A stretch of DNA of 64,000 nt from the NCBI RefSeq assembly GCF_000505545.1, contig NZ_AYTB01000008.1, positions 496,001-560,000 of the forward strand. Direction: 5' to 3'. Below, piece by piece: positions 35,358 to 46,693 of the stretch. Origin of the DNA: Kurthia huakuii LAM0618 (GTDB lineage Bacteria; Bacillota; Bacilli; Bacillales_A; Planococcaceae). The notes beneath the pieces were generated by a model. That model searched no databases. It had not been told where the DNA came from and saw only the letters and a list, made by a program, of their open reading frames with translations. Position 1 is the stretch's first letter. Every line of letters starts with the position of its first letter. The position numbers and the translations under genes are program-made.

Positions 35358-36299
35358 CTACTCCGGTTTACGTGACACAATCGTTACCCAGTCTTCCATC
35401 ATCATAACTTCATCGATGATAAATCCTGCATTTGTAAGTGATTGCTTCACATCTTCTTTTTTTGTTTCAATAATACCTGATGTAATAAATAAACCACCTG
35501 GTTTTACAACTGTGTACGCGTCATCCGTAAATGTCATAATAATTTCTGCTAAAATATTTGCCACAACAATATCTGCTGGTTCTTTAACTGTATCAAGTAA
35601 ATCACCTTCAACAACATCAATCGTACCACCGATTTTATTTAAGGCGATATTTTCTTTTGCAGAACGCACTGCTATTGGGTCTAAATCAAGCGCATGAACA
35701 TGGTTTGCTCCAAGCATGGATGCACCAATTGCTAAAACACCAGATCCTGTACCAACATCGGTTACATACATGCCTTGTTGAACATGCTTTTCTAATGCTT
35801 GCAAGCTCATAACCGTCGTTGGATGTGTACCTGTACCAAATGCCATGCCAGGATCTAACTCAATCATCAACTCATCGCTTTCTACAGGCTCATAGTTTTC
35901 CCATGTTGGCACAATTGTAAAGCGATTTGAAATCTTAACAGGATGATAATATTGTTTCCACGCAGTTGACCAATCTTCTTCATCAACTTCAGATAACGAT
36001 ACTTCGTTCGCACCAAGATTGATATTAAATTTTTTAAGGTTATTGATTGCAAGTTTGATTTCTTTAACGTTTTCAGCTAAAAAGCTCGATACCGGTAAAT
36101 AAGCTTTTACGATGACCCCTTCTTGCGGGAAATCTTCGCGATCTAATGCATAAATTTCTCCATATTGTTGGTCACGTTGTCGCTCAAAATCTTGTGAGTC
36201 TTCAATAACGACGCCACTAGCGCCGGCCTCATGTAAAATATTCGAAATTGCGTCTACCGCTTCTTCCGTTGTGTGAATGGATAGTTCTGACCATTTCAC
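35358..36299 (-). CDS. prmA: Ribosomal protein L11 methyltransferase
   Basis: PrmA trimethylates L11. The 313-residue protein has an N-terminal L11-recognition domain (1-115) and a class I methyltransferase domain with DPGMAFGTGTHPTT, the SAM loop VTDVGTGSGVLAIG, and VANILAEII (an NPPY-like motif). A TTG at 36305 is in frame, but GTG at 36299 gives MKWSELSIHT, the conserved start, with AGGAG upstream. It follows dnaJ by 19 bases. Confidence 0.95.
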   Translation of the reverse strand: MKWSELSIHTTEEAVDAISNILHEAGASGVVIEDSQDFERQRDQQYGEIYALDREDFPQEGVIVKAYLPVSSFLAENVKEIKLAINNLKKFNINLGANEVSLSEVDEEDWSTAWKQYYHPVKISNRFTIVPTWENYEPVESDELMIELDPGMAFGTGTHPTTVMSLQALEKHVQQGMYVTDVGTGSGVLAIGASMLGANHVHALDLDPIAVRSAKENIALNKIGGTIDVVEGDLLDTVKEPADIVVANILAEIIMTFTDDAYTVVKPGGLFITSGIIETKKEDVKQSLTNAGFIIDEVMMMEDWVTIVSRKPE

Positions 36300-36318
36300 T
36301 TGCAATCAACTCCTAAAT

Positions 36319-37461
36319 TTAGTCTTTTAAATCATTAATTTTACGTTTAATTTTATCAAATAATGAGCTACCTTGTTCTTCTGGAATATCACCAGAAATT
36401 TCCGCAAACTCACGTAATAATTCTTTTTGTTTTGCATTTAATTTTTTCGGTGTTACAACTTTGACAATGACGTGCTGATCCCCTTGACCATAACCTTGTA
36501 CATTTTTAACACCTTTGCCGCGTAGACGGAAACGATCTCCGCCTTGCGTACCAGCAGGGATTTTCATTTTTACTTTACCATGTACAGTTGGTACTTCAAT
36601 ATCATCGCCAAGTGCAGCTTGTGCAAATGTAATCGGTAATTCGTAGTAAATATCGTCGTTATCACGCTCAAATTTATCGCTTTGACGAACACGCACAGTG
36701 ACATATAAATCGCCATAAGGGCCACCATTTAATCCGGCTTCTCCTTTACCACTGACACGAATTGTTTGTCCATGGTCAATCCCTTCTGGAATCGATACTT
36801 TGATTTTTGTACGTTTTTTCATTTTCCCTGCACCATGGCAAGTTTCACATTTCTCTTTAATGATTGAACCTATCCCGCCACACACTTGACATGCACGGCG
36901 GTTCGTCATTTGACCAAATGGTGTATTAACTGTCTCATTCACTTGACCTGTACCATGACAGTTTGAACATGTATCTTTTGTAGTCCCTGGTTTCGCACCT
37001 GCGCCATGACATGTTTCACATGTTTCATCGCGTACAAGTTCAATTTCTTTTTCTACACCAAATACAGCTTCTTCAAATGATAGAATAATTGAATGTTCAA
37101 TATCTGCGCCCTTACGTGGTGCATTCGGATCACGACGGCGACTGCCGCCTCCACCACCAAAGAATGAACTAAAGATATCTTCGAAGCCACCGAAGTCTCC
37201 TCCGCCGCCAAAGCCGCCGAAACCTCCGCCAAATCCTTGTTGTGCACCTGCATGACCAAATTGATCATATTGAGCACGTTTCTGATCATCGCTTAGCACT
37301 TCATATGCTTCTGCAATTTCTTTGAATTTTTCATCTGCACCTGGTTCTTTATTAATGTCCGGGTGATATTGTTTTGATAATTTACGGTATGCCTTTTTAA
37401 TCTCTGCTTGTGTCGCTGTTTTTTCGACACCTAGCACTTCATAATAATCACGTTTTTCCAT
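36319..37461 (-). CDS. dnaJ: Chaperone protein DnaJ
   Basis: Hsp40 co-chaperone, 380 residues. J domain with HPD (QYHPDINKE, near residue 33), Gly/Phe-rich linker (75-110, many GGFGG repeats), four CxxCxGxG zinc repeats (about 145-210, [32 protein letters not shown]) and a C-terminal substrate domain. It stimulates DnaK ATPase and hands over unfolded proteins. A terminator (37534-37570) and a possible promoter (37500-37505) separate it from dnaK, so it may be partly uncoupled from the CIRCE-controlled part. Confidence 0.97.
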   Translation of the reverse strand: MEKRDYYEVLGVEKTATQAEIKKAYRKLSKQYHPDINKEPGADEKFKEIAEAYEVLSDDQKRAQYDQFGHAGAQQGFGGGFGGFGGGGDFGGFEDIFSSFFGGGGGSRRRDPNAPRKGADIEHSIILSFEEAVFGVEKEIELVRDETCETCHGAGAKPGTTKDTCSNCHGTGQVNETVNTPFGQMTNRRACQVCGGIGSIIKEKCETCHGAGKMKKRTKIKVSIPEGIDHGQTIRVSGKGEAGLNGGPYGDLYVTVRVRQSDKFERDNDDIYYELPITFAQAALGDDIEVPTVHGKVKMKIPAGTQGGDRFRLRGKGVKNVQGYGQGDQHVIVKVVTPKKLNAKQKELLREFAEISGDIPEEQGSSLFDKIKRKINDLKD

Positions 37462-37499
37462 TTTTACTAGTCAACTCCCGCTCTATTCGCATAGCTATT

Positions 37500-37505
37500 A
37501 TTGTA
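37500..37505 (-). promoter_or_regulatory. Possible -10 of dnaJ promoter
   Basis: Minus strand TACAAT; the -35 (TATCGA at 17 bases) is poor. Confidence 0.35.
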
Positions 37506-37533
37506 TCATGTTTTTTCAGGTTTCGATATATTG

Positions 37534-37570
37534 AAAAGAGCCAAAGCCCGGATACGGTCTTTGGCTCTTT
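37534..37570 (-). terminator. Terminator between dnaK and dnaJ
   Basis: Minus strand AAAGAGCCAAAG, loop, CTTTGGCTCTTTT; perfect 12-bp stem. Read-through or an own promoter must feed dnaJ. Confidence 0.85.
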
Positions 37571-37642
37571 ATATACGATGGACTTTTACTAAAAGGCTAT
37601 TTAGTTGTCGATCGTGTGATGTGCCAGTTGGGCTTCATCGCA

Positions 37643-39544
<1,902 letters not shown>

Positions 39545-39575
39545 TTATTACGTTTTTGCCTGAATTTAGTTTCAA

Positions 39576-40160
39576 TTATTCGTTAACTTTTACCATTGCT
39601 GGGCGTAAAACGCGATCTTTTAATTGATAACCACGTTGAAGCTCTTGAAGTACGATGCCAGATTGTTGTTCTGGATCTGATTCTTGCATCACTGCTTGGT
39701 GTACATTTGGATCAAATGGTGCACCCTCTGTTGCGATGATAGTTAAACCTTCTTTTTCTGTTGCTTCAACAAGTGCACGATAAACCATATCAATACCTTT
39801 TTTCATATTTTGTGCTTCTTCAGTAGTTGCTTCTACCGATAAAGCACGCTCGAAATTATCAAGTACTGATAATAAATCTGTTAATAAAGATTGGGCACGA
39901 TATTTAGCTTGTGCTTCGCGATCAAGTTGACTACGACGTTTTAAGTTATCAAAATCAGCACGAAGACGTAAATAACGTTCTTCCTCTGTTGCAAGTTTTG
40001 CCTCTAACTCTTCAATAGGGTCTACTGCCGTTACTTCCTCAGCTGCTTCTTCAATAGCTTCTGTAACAACTTCAGCTTCTTCCGTTGTTTCCACTACTTC
40101 TTCTACAGCTTCTGTTTCTTCGATTGCTTGTTCTTGGTTTTCTTTCTTTTCATCAGTCAC
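39576..40160 (-). CDS. grpE: Nucleotide exchange factor GrpE
   Basis: GrpE releases ADP from DnaK. The 194-residue protein has a long acidic disordered start (1-50, Glu/Val/Thr-rich), a dimerising coiled coil (about 52-105) and the beta-rich head with GAPFDPNVHQAVM and the conserved QRGYQLKDRVLRPAMVKV. The start codon is GTG at 40160 with AAGGAGG 7 bases upstream. It follows hrcA by 26 bases in the CIRCE-controlled unit. Confidence 0.96.
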   Translation of the reverse strand: MTDEKKENQEQAIEETEAVEEVVETTEEAEVVTEAIEEAAEEVTAVDPIEELEAKLATEEERYLRLRADFDNLKRRSQLDREAQAKYRAQSLLTDLLSVLDNFERALSVEATTEEAQNMKKGIDMVYRALVEATEKEGLTIIATEGAPFDPNVHQAVMQESDPEQQSGIVLQELQRGYQLKDRVLRPAMVKVNE

Positions 40161-40186
40161 TGGTCATCCTCCTTCAAGATGTCATC

Positions 40187-41212
40187 TTAGCGATTGTTTG
40201 TTAGCAGTCGGCTTAAATCGCCACTCATAAAGTCGAGCAACGTCACGACACGCTTGTAGTCCATCCGTTTTGGGCCAATAATTGCAATTGAGCCGTGTTG
40301 ATCATCTCCAACATCGAACGATGCGGTAATAATACTACAATCTTCCATTGCTAATAAATTATTTTCCGAGCCAATTCGAACTTGCACGCCTTGTTGATTG
40401 CCTGCTTGGAAAAGCATTTGCACTTGTGGTGTTTTTTCCATAATGTCGAGCAACATACGCACTTTATTAATATCATGAAATTCTGGTTGATTTAACATAT
40501 TTGTCTTACCACCATAATAAATGCGCCCTTCATCTTGTGCCGAAATACGGTTAAATAAACTAGACACAAAATCACTGTACGCGCCAACATGCTCTCTAAT
40601 CAACTGTGCAATTTCCCCATCAATACGAAGAGGAATCTCAACAAGAGGCTTGCCAACTAAGCGGTCATTTAAAATATTCACGATTTTTTCAATACGGCGC
40701 ATGTCGAAATCTTCTGGTAGTGTAAACACACGATTTTCAACATGTCCACTATCGGTCACAATAATTGCTACAGCCTGCGTCGCCGATAAAGGCACAATTT
40801 GAAATCGTTTCACTTTATGCATATGCACATCGGGACCTAAAATAACAGACGTATATGTCGTTAAATCAGATAAAATATTAGCGGATTCACGAATCACTTG
40901 CTCTGTTTCCATTAACTGATCAGCATATACTGATCGAATGGTCGCAATTTCTTGGTTCGTAATTATTTGAGGTTTTAACAAATGATCCACGTAAAATCTA
41001 TATCCTTTTTCCGATGGCACACGCCCCGATGAAGTATGTGTCTTCTCTAAAAAACCTAAGTCTTCTAAATCCGCCATCTCATTACGTATCGTAGCAGAGC
41101 TAAACGACACATTGTCTTTTTTCGCAATTTGACGTGAACCGACCGGTTGTCCAGAAGAGATAAAATCGTCAACGATTACTTGTAACACTTGTAGTTGTCG
41201 ATCTGTTAACAT
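40187..41212 (-). CDS. hrcA: Heat-inducible transcription repressor HrcA
   Basis: HrcA represses class I heat-shock genes by binding CIRCE. The 341-residue protein has an N-terminal winged helix (1-75, LTDRQLQVLQVIVDDFISSGQPVGSRQIAKK, then SSATIRNEMADLE), a GAF-like core and a dimerisation part. An earlier Met (41221) overlaps the AGAGGTGATG ribosome binding site; the ATG at 41212 gives MLTDRQ, the family start. It is first in its operon, with a perfect CIRCE in its leader, so it controls itself. Confidence 0.96.
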   Translation of the reverse strand: MLTDRQLQVLQVIVDDFISSGQPVGSRQIAKKDNVSFSSATIRNEMADLEDLGFLEKTHTSSGRVPSEKGYRFYVDHLLKPQIITNQEIATIRSVYADQLMETEQVIRESANILSDLTTYTSVILGPDVHMHKVKRFQIVPLSATQAVAIIVTDSGHVENRVFTLPEDFDMRRIEKIVNILNDRLVGKPLVEIPLRIDGEIAQLIREHVGAYSDFVSSLFNRISAQDEGRIYYGGKTNMLNQPEFHDINKVRMLLDIMEKTPQVQMLFQAGNQQGVQVRIGSENNLLAMEDCSIITASFDVGDDQHGSIAIIGPKRMDYKRVVTLLDFMSGDLSRLLTNNR

Positions 41213-41227
41213 GATCATCACCTCTTT

Positions 41228-41254
41228 TTAGCACTCGTTCTTAGTGAGTGCTAA
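41228..41254. promoter_or_regulatory. CIRCE operator
   Basis: TTAGCACTC, 9-base spacer, GAGTGCTAA: a perfect copy of the HrcA binding site, placed between the promoter and the hrcA ribosome binding site. Confidence 0.97.
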
Positions 41255-41264
41255 CACTATATTT

Positions 41265-41293
41265 AATATAACGAATGTTACTTTTTATGTCAA
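41265..41293 (-). promoter_or_regulatory. Sigma-A promoter of hrcA-grpE-dnaK
   Basis: Minus strand -35 TTGACA (perfect, 41293-41288), 17-base spacer, -10 TATATT (41270-41265), followed directly by CIRCE. Confidence 0.88.
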
Positions 41294-41302
41294 CGTATAA
41301 GC

Positions 41303-42448
41303 TTATGATTCTAATAAAAATTGTTGAAAAACTTCATTGCCTACAAAACGACCATTGTAACTTAGTTTCAAGACATCTTCTGTATTATCAATCAAGCCTT
41401 CTGTTTCCAACTTGGCAATATGTTCTGCAAACAATTGTTCCATAGGTACATCAAATTTTTCAATAAACTGTTGTTTTGATACCCCCGCTGTTTTGCGTAA
41501 GCCTAAAAACATTTCTTCTTCAATACGTTCTTTTTTTGTTACCTCATGTGTATCCAATAAAGGAAGTGTTCCATTTTCGACCGCTTCAATATATTTTCTT
41601 AATGGGCCAATATTTTGATAGCGTACATTATTTAAATAGCCGCTTGCTCCCGCACCAAATCCAGCGTATTCATCATTTTCCCAATAAATACAATTATGTG
41701 TTGATTCAAAGCCTTTTTTTGCAAAATTACTAATTTCATATTGCGTTAAACCATGCGCTTCCATTTGTTGCATGAGCATATCATACATTTTGGCTTCTAA
41801 ATCTTCACCCGGTAAACTTAACTTTCCTTTGTTCATTAAATTATAAAAAATTGTTTTCGGTTCAACAATTAATGAATATGCAGAAAAATGTGGTAAGCCT
41901 AATGAAAAAGCAATATCTAATGTTTCTTGCCATTGTTCAAGTGTTTGACCTGGCAAGCCATACATTAAATCAATACTAATATTACTGAAACCAATTTCCT
42001 TTGCATCACGTAACGTCTTAAAAACGTGCTCATTTGAATGGGTACGACCTAATTTTTTTAAAATTTCTTGATTGAATGATTGAACACCTAAACTCAATCG
42101 ATTAATTCCATATTTTTTTAACACCATTAATTTTTCATGCGTCAATTCATCTGGATTTGCCTCCGACGAGAATTCCATCACCTGTTCTAATGGAATATAT
42201 AAATGAATTAATTCCATCAAACGTGTTAACTGCTCAACAGATAGCGATGTCGGCGTACCACCACCTAGAAAAATTGTTTCGATATGCGTAAAAGTTTGTG
42301 GATTATTTTCAACAGTCATGCGCATCTCTTGTCCAAGTGCTTCAATATATTCATCTACTGGCTGATTTTTAAAAAATACTTTATTAAAATCACAATAGTT
42401 ACAAATTTGATGACAAAAAGGAATGTGTATATAAACGCCCCTAGCCAT
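41303..42448 (-). CDS. hemW: Radical-SAM heme chaperone HemW
   Basis: A 381-residue HemN-like protein. The radical-SAM cysteines C12, C16 and C19 (CHQICNYC) coordinate the cluster; GGGTPTSL, GLPGQTLEQW and the HemW-type HNCIYW motif support HemW and not HemN (coproporphyrinogen dehydrogenase). HemW binds heme and passes it to apoproteins. In B. subtilis hemW is directly followed by hrcA and preceded by lepA; here hrcA keeps its place but the exopolysaccharide cluster separates hemW from lepA. Confidence 0.92.
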   Translation of the reverse strand: MARGVYIHIPFCHQICNYCDFNKVFFKNQPVDEYIEALGQEMRMTVENNPQTFTHIETIFLGGGTPTSLSVEQLTRLMELIHLYIPLEQVMEFSSEANPDELTHEKLMVLKKYGINRLSLGVQSFNQEILKKLGRTHSNEHVFKTLRDAKEIGFSNISIDLMYGLPGQTLEQWQETLDIAFSLGLPHFSAYSLIVEPKTIFYNLMNKGKLSLPGEDLEAKMYDMLMQQMEAHGLTQYEISNFAKKGFESTHNCIYWENDEYAGFGAGASGYLNNVRYQNIGPLRKYIEAVENGTLPLLDTHEVTKKERIEEEMFLGLRKTAGVSKQQFIEKFDVPMEQLFAEHIAKLETEGLIDNTEDVLKLSYNGRFVGNEVFQQFLLES

Positions 42449-42540
42449 GTGTAGATCCCTACTTTCTTTCTCGTTAAAGTTCTGTTTAAGTGTACAGCAT
42501 TTCGAAGTAAAACTATACTATACAGCTTTTCACATTCATA

Positions 42541-42582
42541 AAAAAAGAAGTCGCCTATTTTTAACTAGGCGACTTCTTTTTT
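42541..42582. terminator. Bidirectional terminator after the 56-residue gene
   Basis: AAAAAAGAAGTCGCCTA, 8-base loop, TAGGCGACTTCTTTTTT; perfect 17-bp stem. Confidence 0.93.
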
Positions 42583-42592
42583 ATATTATTAA

Positions 42593-42763
42593 TTAAACAG
42601 CTTTTGTGTGCCATAAGTCTTTAGAAGGTTCGATGATTTGCTGCATCGTTTTTAATTCCGTTAATTTTTTCTGCATGTGAGAAACATTTTTTTCAAATCG
42701 ACTAAGGCGTTTCTCAACTGTTAAAATTAAACTGTCTAAGCGCGCTTCATCCTTTTCCAGCAT
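42593..42763 (-). CDS. Small helical protein, 56 residues
   Basis: A short complete frame: ATG at 42763 with AAAGGAGTGAG upstream, stop TAA at 42593, strong terminator 11 bases further. The protein MLEKDEARLDSLILTVEKRL... is almost all charged alpha helix with heptad-like Leu/Ile/Val spacing (residues 5-45), ending in EPSKDLWHTKAV. It looks like a small coiled-coil protein. No membrane segment and no known motif. It stands alone between galE and hemW. The ribosome binding site, terminator and coding-like composition make it a good gene in spite of its size; function unknown. Confidence 0.7.
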   Translation of the reverse strand: MLEKDEARLDSLILTVEKRLSRFEKNVSHMQKKLTELKTMQQIIEPSKDLWHTKAV

Positions 42764-43048
42764 GCTACTCACTCCTTTATGTTTCTACTACGCTAATAGT
42801 ACAAACCAATAATAACAAAAAAAACAATTGTTGTATATAACTTTTTACTCATGGTTTTGCGGTTATTCGACTTTCAATGAATTTCCCAATAGACACTGCT
42901 GCTACTTCTTATAAATTACCTAAAGGCCTATTTCAATTAACTGTTTCTTCTTTGACATACCTTGTAATTTATAGATAATTTACCACATTAGTCTTTTTAC
43001 CCTTATATTATTAATAAAAAACAAATTTTTATCATTTCCAATTCATAA

Positions 43049-44098
43049 TCAAACAGTTTTTTTTGACGGAAATACAATTTGAGCTTCGACATGTTGTTCT
43101 TTTAACAATTTCAATTGCCAACGCCACGCATCTATACACATTTCTTCTAATGTTTTATTTGGCCTCCACCCTAAAAAACGTTGCGCTTTTGAAATATCGG
43201 CAAAGCTTACAGGGATATCACCTTCTCGACGAAGCCCAATATGATATGGAACATCAATTTCATTGACTTTTGCGAAGGTATCAATAAGTTGTAAAACGCT
43301 ATACCCCGTACCAGATCCAAGGTTAAAAGCTTCGCAACCTGTATTTTGCATACTATAATACAACGCTTTAATATGACCTTTCGCTAAATCCTCAACATGG
43401 ATAAAATCACGAACACCCGAACCATCAACTGTATCGTAGTCATTTCCAAAGACTTCGAGTATCGGTCGCTTACCACTCACAGCGTCCATTAAATATGGCA
43501 ATAAGTTATTAGGCACTTCAAGTGGTTTTTCACCCATTTCTCCAGAAGAATGTGCTCCAATTGGATTAAAGTAACGTAGTAATACTACAGAAAAATTCGA
43601 ATGTGCTGCAGTCAACTCACGGAAAAAGTTTTCAATTGCCAGTTTTGTACGACCATATGGACTAGAACTTTTTAATGTAGCAGTTTCTTGTATTGGGCAA
43701 ATTGAAGCTGGATGATAAACCGTCGCAGATGAGCTAAAAATAATCGATTGAACATCATATTGTTGCATTAACTGCACAAGCATTACTGTTCCAATTAAAT
43801 TATCGTAATAATATTGCAATGGATTTTCAATCGATTCACTAACAGATTTTTTACCTGCTAAATGAATAACACTATCAAATTGATACGATCTGAAAATGAC
43901 TTCAAGTGCCGTACGATCTGTAATATCAACATTTGCATATTGCACCATTTTTCCCGTAATTCCCATAATCTTTGTAATAGTACCCATTTCGCTATTTGAA
44001 AAGTTATCGACGATAAACACATCATGACCTTCATTTAACAATTCAATACATACCATTGATCCAATATAGCCTGCGCCCCCTGTCACGAGTACTTTCAT
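43049..44098 (-). CDS. galE: UDP-glucose 4-epimerase
   Basis: GalE interconverts UDP-glucose and UDP-galactose (or the N-acetyl forms). The 349-residue extended SDR has VTGGAGYIGS (5-14), the second motif HLAGKKSV, the catalytic Ser in FSSSATVYHP, YGRTK, and RYFNPIGAH. It is the last gene of the exopolysaccharide cluster, 5 bases after the deacetylase gene, and should supply the UDP-sugar for the polymer. The ATG at 44098 follows AAAGGGG with a 9-base gap; the upstream TTG overlaps it. No terminator was seen after it within the AT-rich interval. Confidence 0.92.
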   Translation of the reverse strand: MKVLVTGGAGYIGSMVCIELLNEGHDVFIVDNFSNSEMGTITKIMGITGKMVQYANVDITDRTALEVIFRSYQFDSVIHLAGKKSVSESIENPLQYYYDNLIGTVMLVQLMQQYDVQSIIFSSSATVYHPASICPIQETATLKSSSPYGRTKLAIENFFRELTAAHSNFSVVLLRYFNPIGAHSSGEMGEKPLEVPNNLLPYLMDAVSGKRPILEVFGNDYDTVDGSGVRDFIHVEDLAKGHIKALYYSMQNTGCEAFNLGSGTGYSVLQLIDTFAKVNEIDVPYHIGLRREGDIPVSFADISKAQRFLGWRPNKTLEEMCIDAWRWQLKLLKEQHVEAQIVFPSKKTV

Positions 44099-44103
44099 GC
44101 CAT

Positions 44104-45084
44104 TCAACCCCTTTCTTTTTTCTCCATCTCGTCAACGATTTCTTGCATATTTTTACTTTTAAATCCATAAGTTTTATGCAGTTCATCATAATGTTCAAAA
44201 ATTTCCTCTAAAGCTTTAAAGTTACGAAAAACGTGTTTTCCTAAATTATGTGGATGCCACCATAAATGGTAAACTTCTTTATTTTTTGCCGCATATGTCA
44301 TCGCTTCTTTAATACGACGAATACGCAACCGCTCTAAAAGATGTAATTTACGATGATACGGTCGCATAAAAGCGCTTGCCGGAATATTCCAAATTGGGTT
44401 CTTTTTAATCTCGTTAATTGGAAAAGTTTGATGACCTGTTAAGTTCCAATACGTGTCAGCGATTTGCAAAACACGGCGCCATTTCCAACCTGCTTCGTGG
44501 CACTGTGGGGCATATAACAAATGCCGTGCATTTCCACGATACGCTGTAATCCCCAAACTTTTGCATATATCCAAATAATCTTTATTCGCTTGATTGCGCG
44601 GGAAAATAATCGATGTATATGTTCTATCTGCAATAGCCAACGCCGCTTCAATATCTTGCTTAAATTGATTACTTGTCTGACCATCTTCTAAGCAATAATA
44701 ATGGCTAAATGTATGTGTTCCTATTTCTTGGTGTGGTGTATCTAATACTTGTTGAATAAGTGATTTGCCAAAATAACGCACATCTTGTTCATAAATTAAC
44801 TTATTATCAATCAATTCATACGGTGCATATTGCTTTTTTTTATAACTTGGTCTATCCATTGGGATATATGCTTTTATTTCGCTCATTGAACCTGCAAATA
44901 AAGCTCCTACTGTAGCCCACGTTGCATGAATATCATGTTGTTCAAAAAGTTGGAGCAGCCTTGGTACAACGTCGTATACCGCCAATATATTTTGATCATA
45001 ATTCCCACCTCGATTAATATCTTGTACGCCCCATCCCAACTCAAAATCCAATGAAACGACAAATATTCCCTGTCGTTGTACCAA
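44104..45084 (-). CDS. Polysaccharide deacetylase-like protein (NodB fold)
   Basis: 326 residues, no signal peptide, so a cytoplasmic protein. The NodB motifs are present in variant form: SLDFELGWG (D13, E15, in place of TFDDG), metal-binding HTFSH (H124, H128), and a late WWHPHNLG motif that supplies the C-terminal His. Such DFE-type members are common in exopolysaccharide and O-antigen clusters and presumably deacetylate a lipid-linked sugar or an oligosaccharide. Activity is inferred. Start TTG at 45084 behind GAGGTGA; 11 bases after the acyltransferase gene. Confidence 0.82.
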   Translation of the reverse strand: MVQRQGIFVVSLDFELGWGVQDINRGGNYDQNILAVYDVVPRLLQLFEQHDIHATWATVGALFAGSMSEIKAYIPMDRPSYKKKQYAPYELIDNKLIYEQDVRYFGKSLIQQVLDTPHQEIGTHTFSHYYCLEDGQTSNQFKQDIEAALAIADRTYTSIIFPRNQANKDYLDICKSLGITAYRGNARHLLYAPQCHEAGWKWRRVLQIADTYWNLTGHQTFPINEIKKNPIWNIPASAFMRPYHRKLHLLERLRIRRIKEAMTYAAKNKEVYHLWWHPHNLGKHVFRNFKALEEIFEHYDELHKTYGFKSKNMQEIVDEMEKKERG

Positions 45085-45095
45085 ATTTATTCACC

Positions 45096-46691
45096 TCATT
45101 TCGTTAATGTCACCTTCGTCGCATCAATTACTTCAAAATCATCACAAAACATTTTTTTCTGTTTAAAGAATCTCGATACTTGCATCGTTGTTACATATAC
45201 AAAACCTAAATTTTTTAAGATATTTTTTAAAGACTCATTCGAAGCGTCCACTTTCGTATAAATCATTTTGTCATTAAAATTCCTTGCTACTTCATCTGCA
45301 TAACTCATTGTCATATTCGGAATATAGCGCTCATTTTTCTTTAATAAAATCGTATAGTACCAATCATCATCTTTACATGTTCGATCATTCACTTGAACAA
45401 CTGTTCCATTAACATTGTAAAATTGATATTGTCGATACAATAAATCAATTTCAATAGGTGACAATTTCCCTTGTAATTCGCGATAGCTCACTTGTTCAGC
45501 TGTTTTCAATGGTTTAAGCGTACGCGCCGGTAAACGATATAGTTCAACTTCTGTTGTAAAAATATTCTCTTGTGTGTATTGCGGTAACTCTCGATAATTA
45601 CGTAGCCAATATCTCGCCGCACCTAATGTATTGCGCTTTAACTTAACAATTTTTGGCGATTTTTTTGTTATTTCAACACATTTCCCAAGCAACATCTTCT
45701 TTTGCCAAATCGCCTTTCCGGGATTATTTGCAACATAATACGTGCGAACGAAATTACTATGCGTTGCCCATCGATATTTATAATCTTCATAACCAATGCT
45801 AAAGTCTAAAATATCAACATTTTCTTCGTAACGGCGAATCGTCATAAAATAATCGAGTAAATTCCCTGCTCCAAATCGACGATAATCTTCATCGAATGAA
45901 TGCAAGTAACATACAAATCTTGATCCCTTTGAAAAACAATAACTGAATCCAAGTAAAGTGTCATCTAATTCTAGTACTTCTACCTTTGTAATATCGTAGC
46001 GCATCATCTCATGGAAAAATGCTTGTTTCTCTGGTGCTGTAAAACCGCTTGTATCCATCTTCTTTTGCCAGCGTTTATCAAAAAGTGCAAAAATCTCTGG
46101 CAAATCCTTTTCAGTTGCATAACGAAATTTCAATTCACCAATTTTATTTAAACGCTTGATACGTTTTTGAAGCACAGATTTATTAACAGGTGCATATACC
46201 TCACGCGGGGTTTCAACCAAACTCGTATACGGCGATACTGTACGTGTGAAGTTATATAAATATTTTTCTTTCATGAACGTATGCTCTAAAATTTCATTAG
46301 TCGATGAAGCTTCTTCCACTCCTCGCAACTCTAACGTAACAGCTTGTTCACCACCCAATAATTCATTTAAAAACGCTGGAATAATATGTTGCTTATTTTC
46401 TTCTAAAATGATGAAGTCCATATAGTTCAAATCAAGGTTCCCAACAAATTGATATTGTTCACCTTGTTTTGTTGATACCAGTTGTAATGGCCAAAATCCT
46501 TGAACAACATTATCTAATGTACAAACATAAATTTTGATTACTTCATTTCTCCCAACGGTTCCCCACCATGTGTACAATAAATCGAACTCTAAGAATGGAT
46601 TATCCGATTTGTTAGCATTAATAATTTGTTGCCACTTCTCTTTATAAGGAAGCCATTCTTCTTGCGTTGTTAATATTTCAAACTGATACAT
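45096..46691 (-). CDS. CelD/BcsL-type GNAT acyltransferase with extra C-terminal domain
   Basis: About 531 residues. Residues 1-330 form a CelD/BcsL (FemAB-like) double GNAT fold, with the core LQKRIKRLNKIGELKFRYAT, the CoA-binding turn YRRFGAGNLLDY and the family motif DFSIGYEDYKYRW. A further segment (about 400-531) contains another possible GNAT-like half ending in ILKNLGFVYVTTMQVSRFF. Such enzymes acylate polysaccharides or add amino acids. The donor and acceptor are unknown. The ATG at 46691 has GAGGTG with a 6-base gap. It overlaps the ribosome binding site region of the GT4 gene end and belongs to the exopolysaccharide operon. Confidence 0.78.
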   Translation of the reverse strand: MYQFEILTTQEEWLPYKEKWQQIINANKSDNPFLEFDLLYTWWGTVGRNEVIKIYVCTLDNVVQGFWPLQLVSTKQGEQYQFVGNLDLNYMDFIILEENKQHIIPAFLNELLGGEQAVTLELRGVEEASSTNEILEHTFMKEKYLYNFTRTVSPYTSLVETPREVYAPVNKSVLQKRIKRLNKIGELKFRYATEKDLPEIFALFDKRWQKKMDTSGFTAPEKQAFFHEMMRYDITKVEVLELDDTLLGFSYCFSKGSRFVCYLHSFDEDYRRFGAGNLLDYFMTIRRYEENVDILDFSIGYEDYKYRWATHSNFVRTYYVANNPGKAIWQKKMLLGKCVEITKKSPKIVKLKRNTLGAARYWLRNYRELPQYTQENIFTTEVELYRLPARTLKPLKTAEQVSYRELQGKLSPIEIDLLYRQYQFYNVNGTVVQVNDRTCKDDDWYYTILLKKNERYIPNMTMSYADEVARNFNDKMIYTKVDASNESLKNILKNLGFVYVTTMQVSRFFKQKKMFCDDFEVIDATKVTLTK

Positions 46692-46693
46692 TC

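Noticed and set aside
36900-37250. Tandem repeats in the GGFGG/CxxCxGxG region
   Set aside because: They are the normal Gly/Phe and zinc repeats of DnaJ, not a DNA repeat element or CRISPR array.
42764-43048. Possible gene or terminator between galE and the small gene
   Set aside because: The 285 bases are AT-rich with no frame that has a ribosome binding site and no convincing hairpin with T tract.
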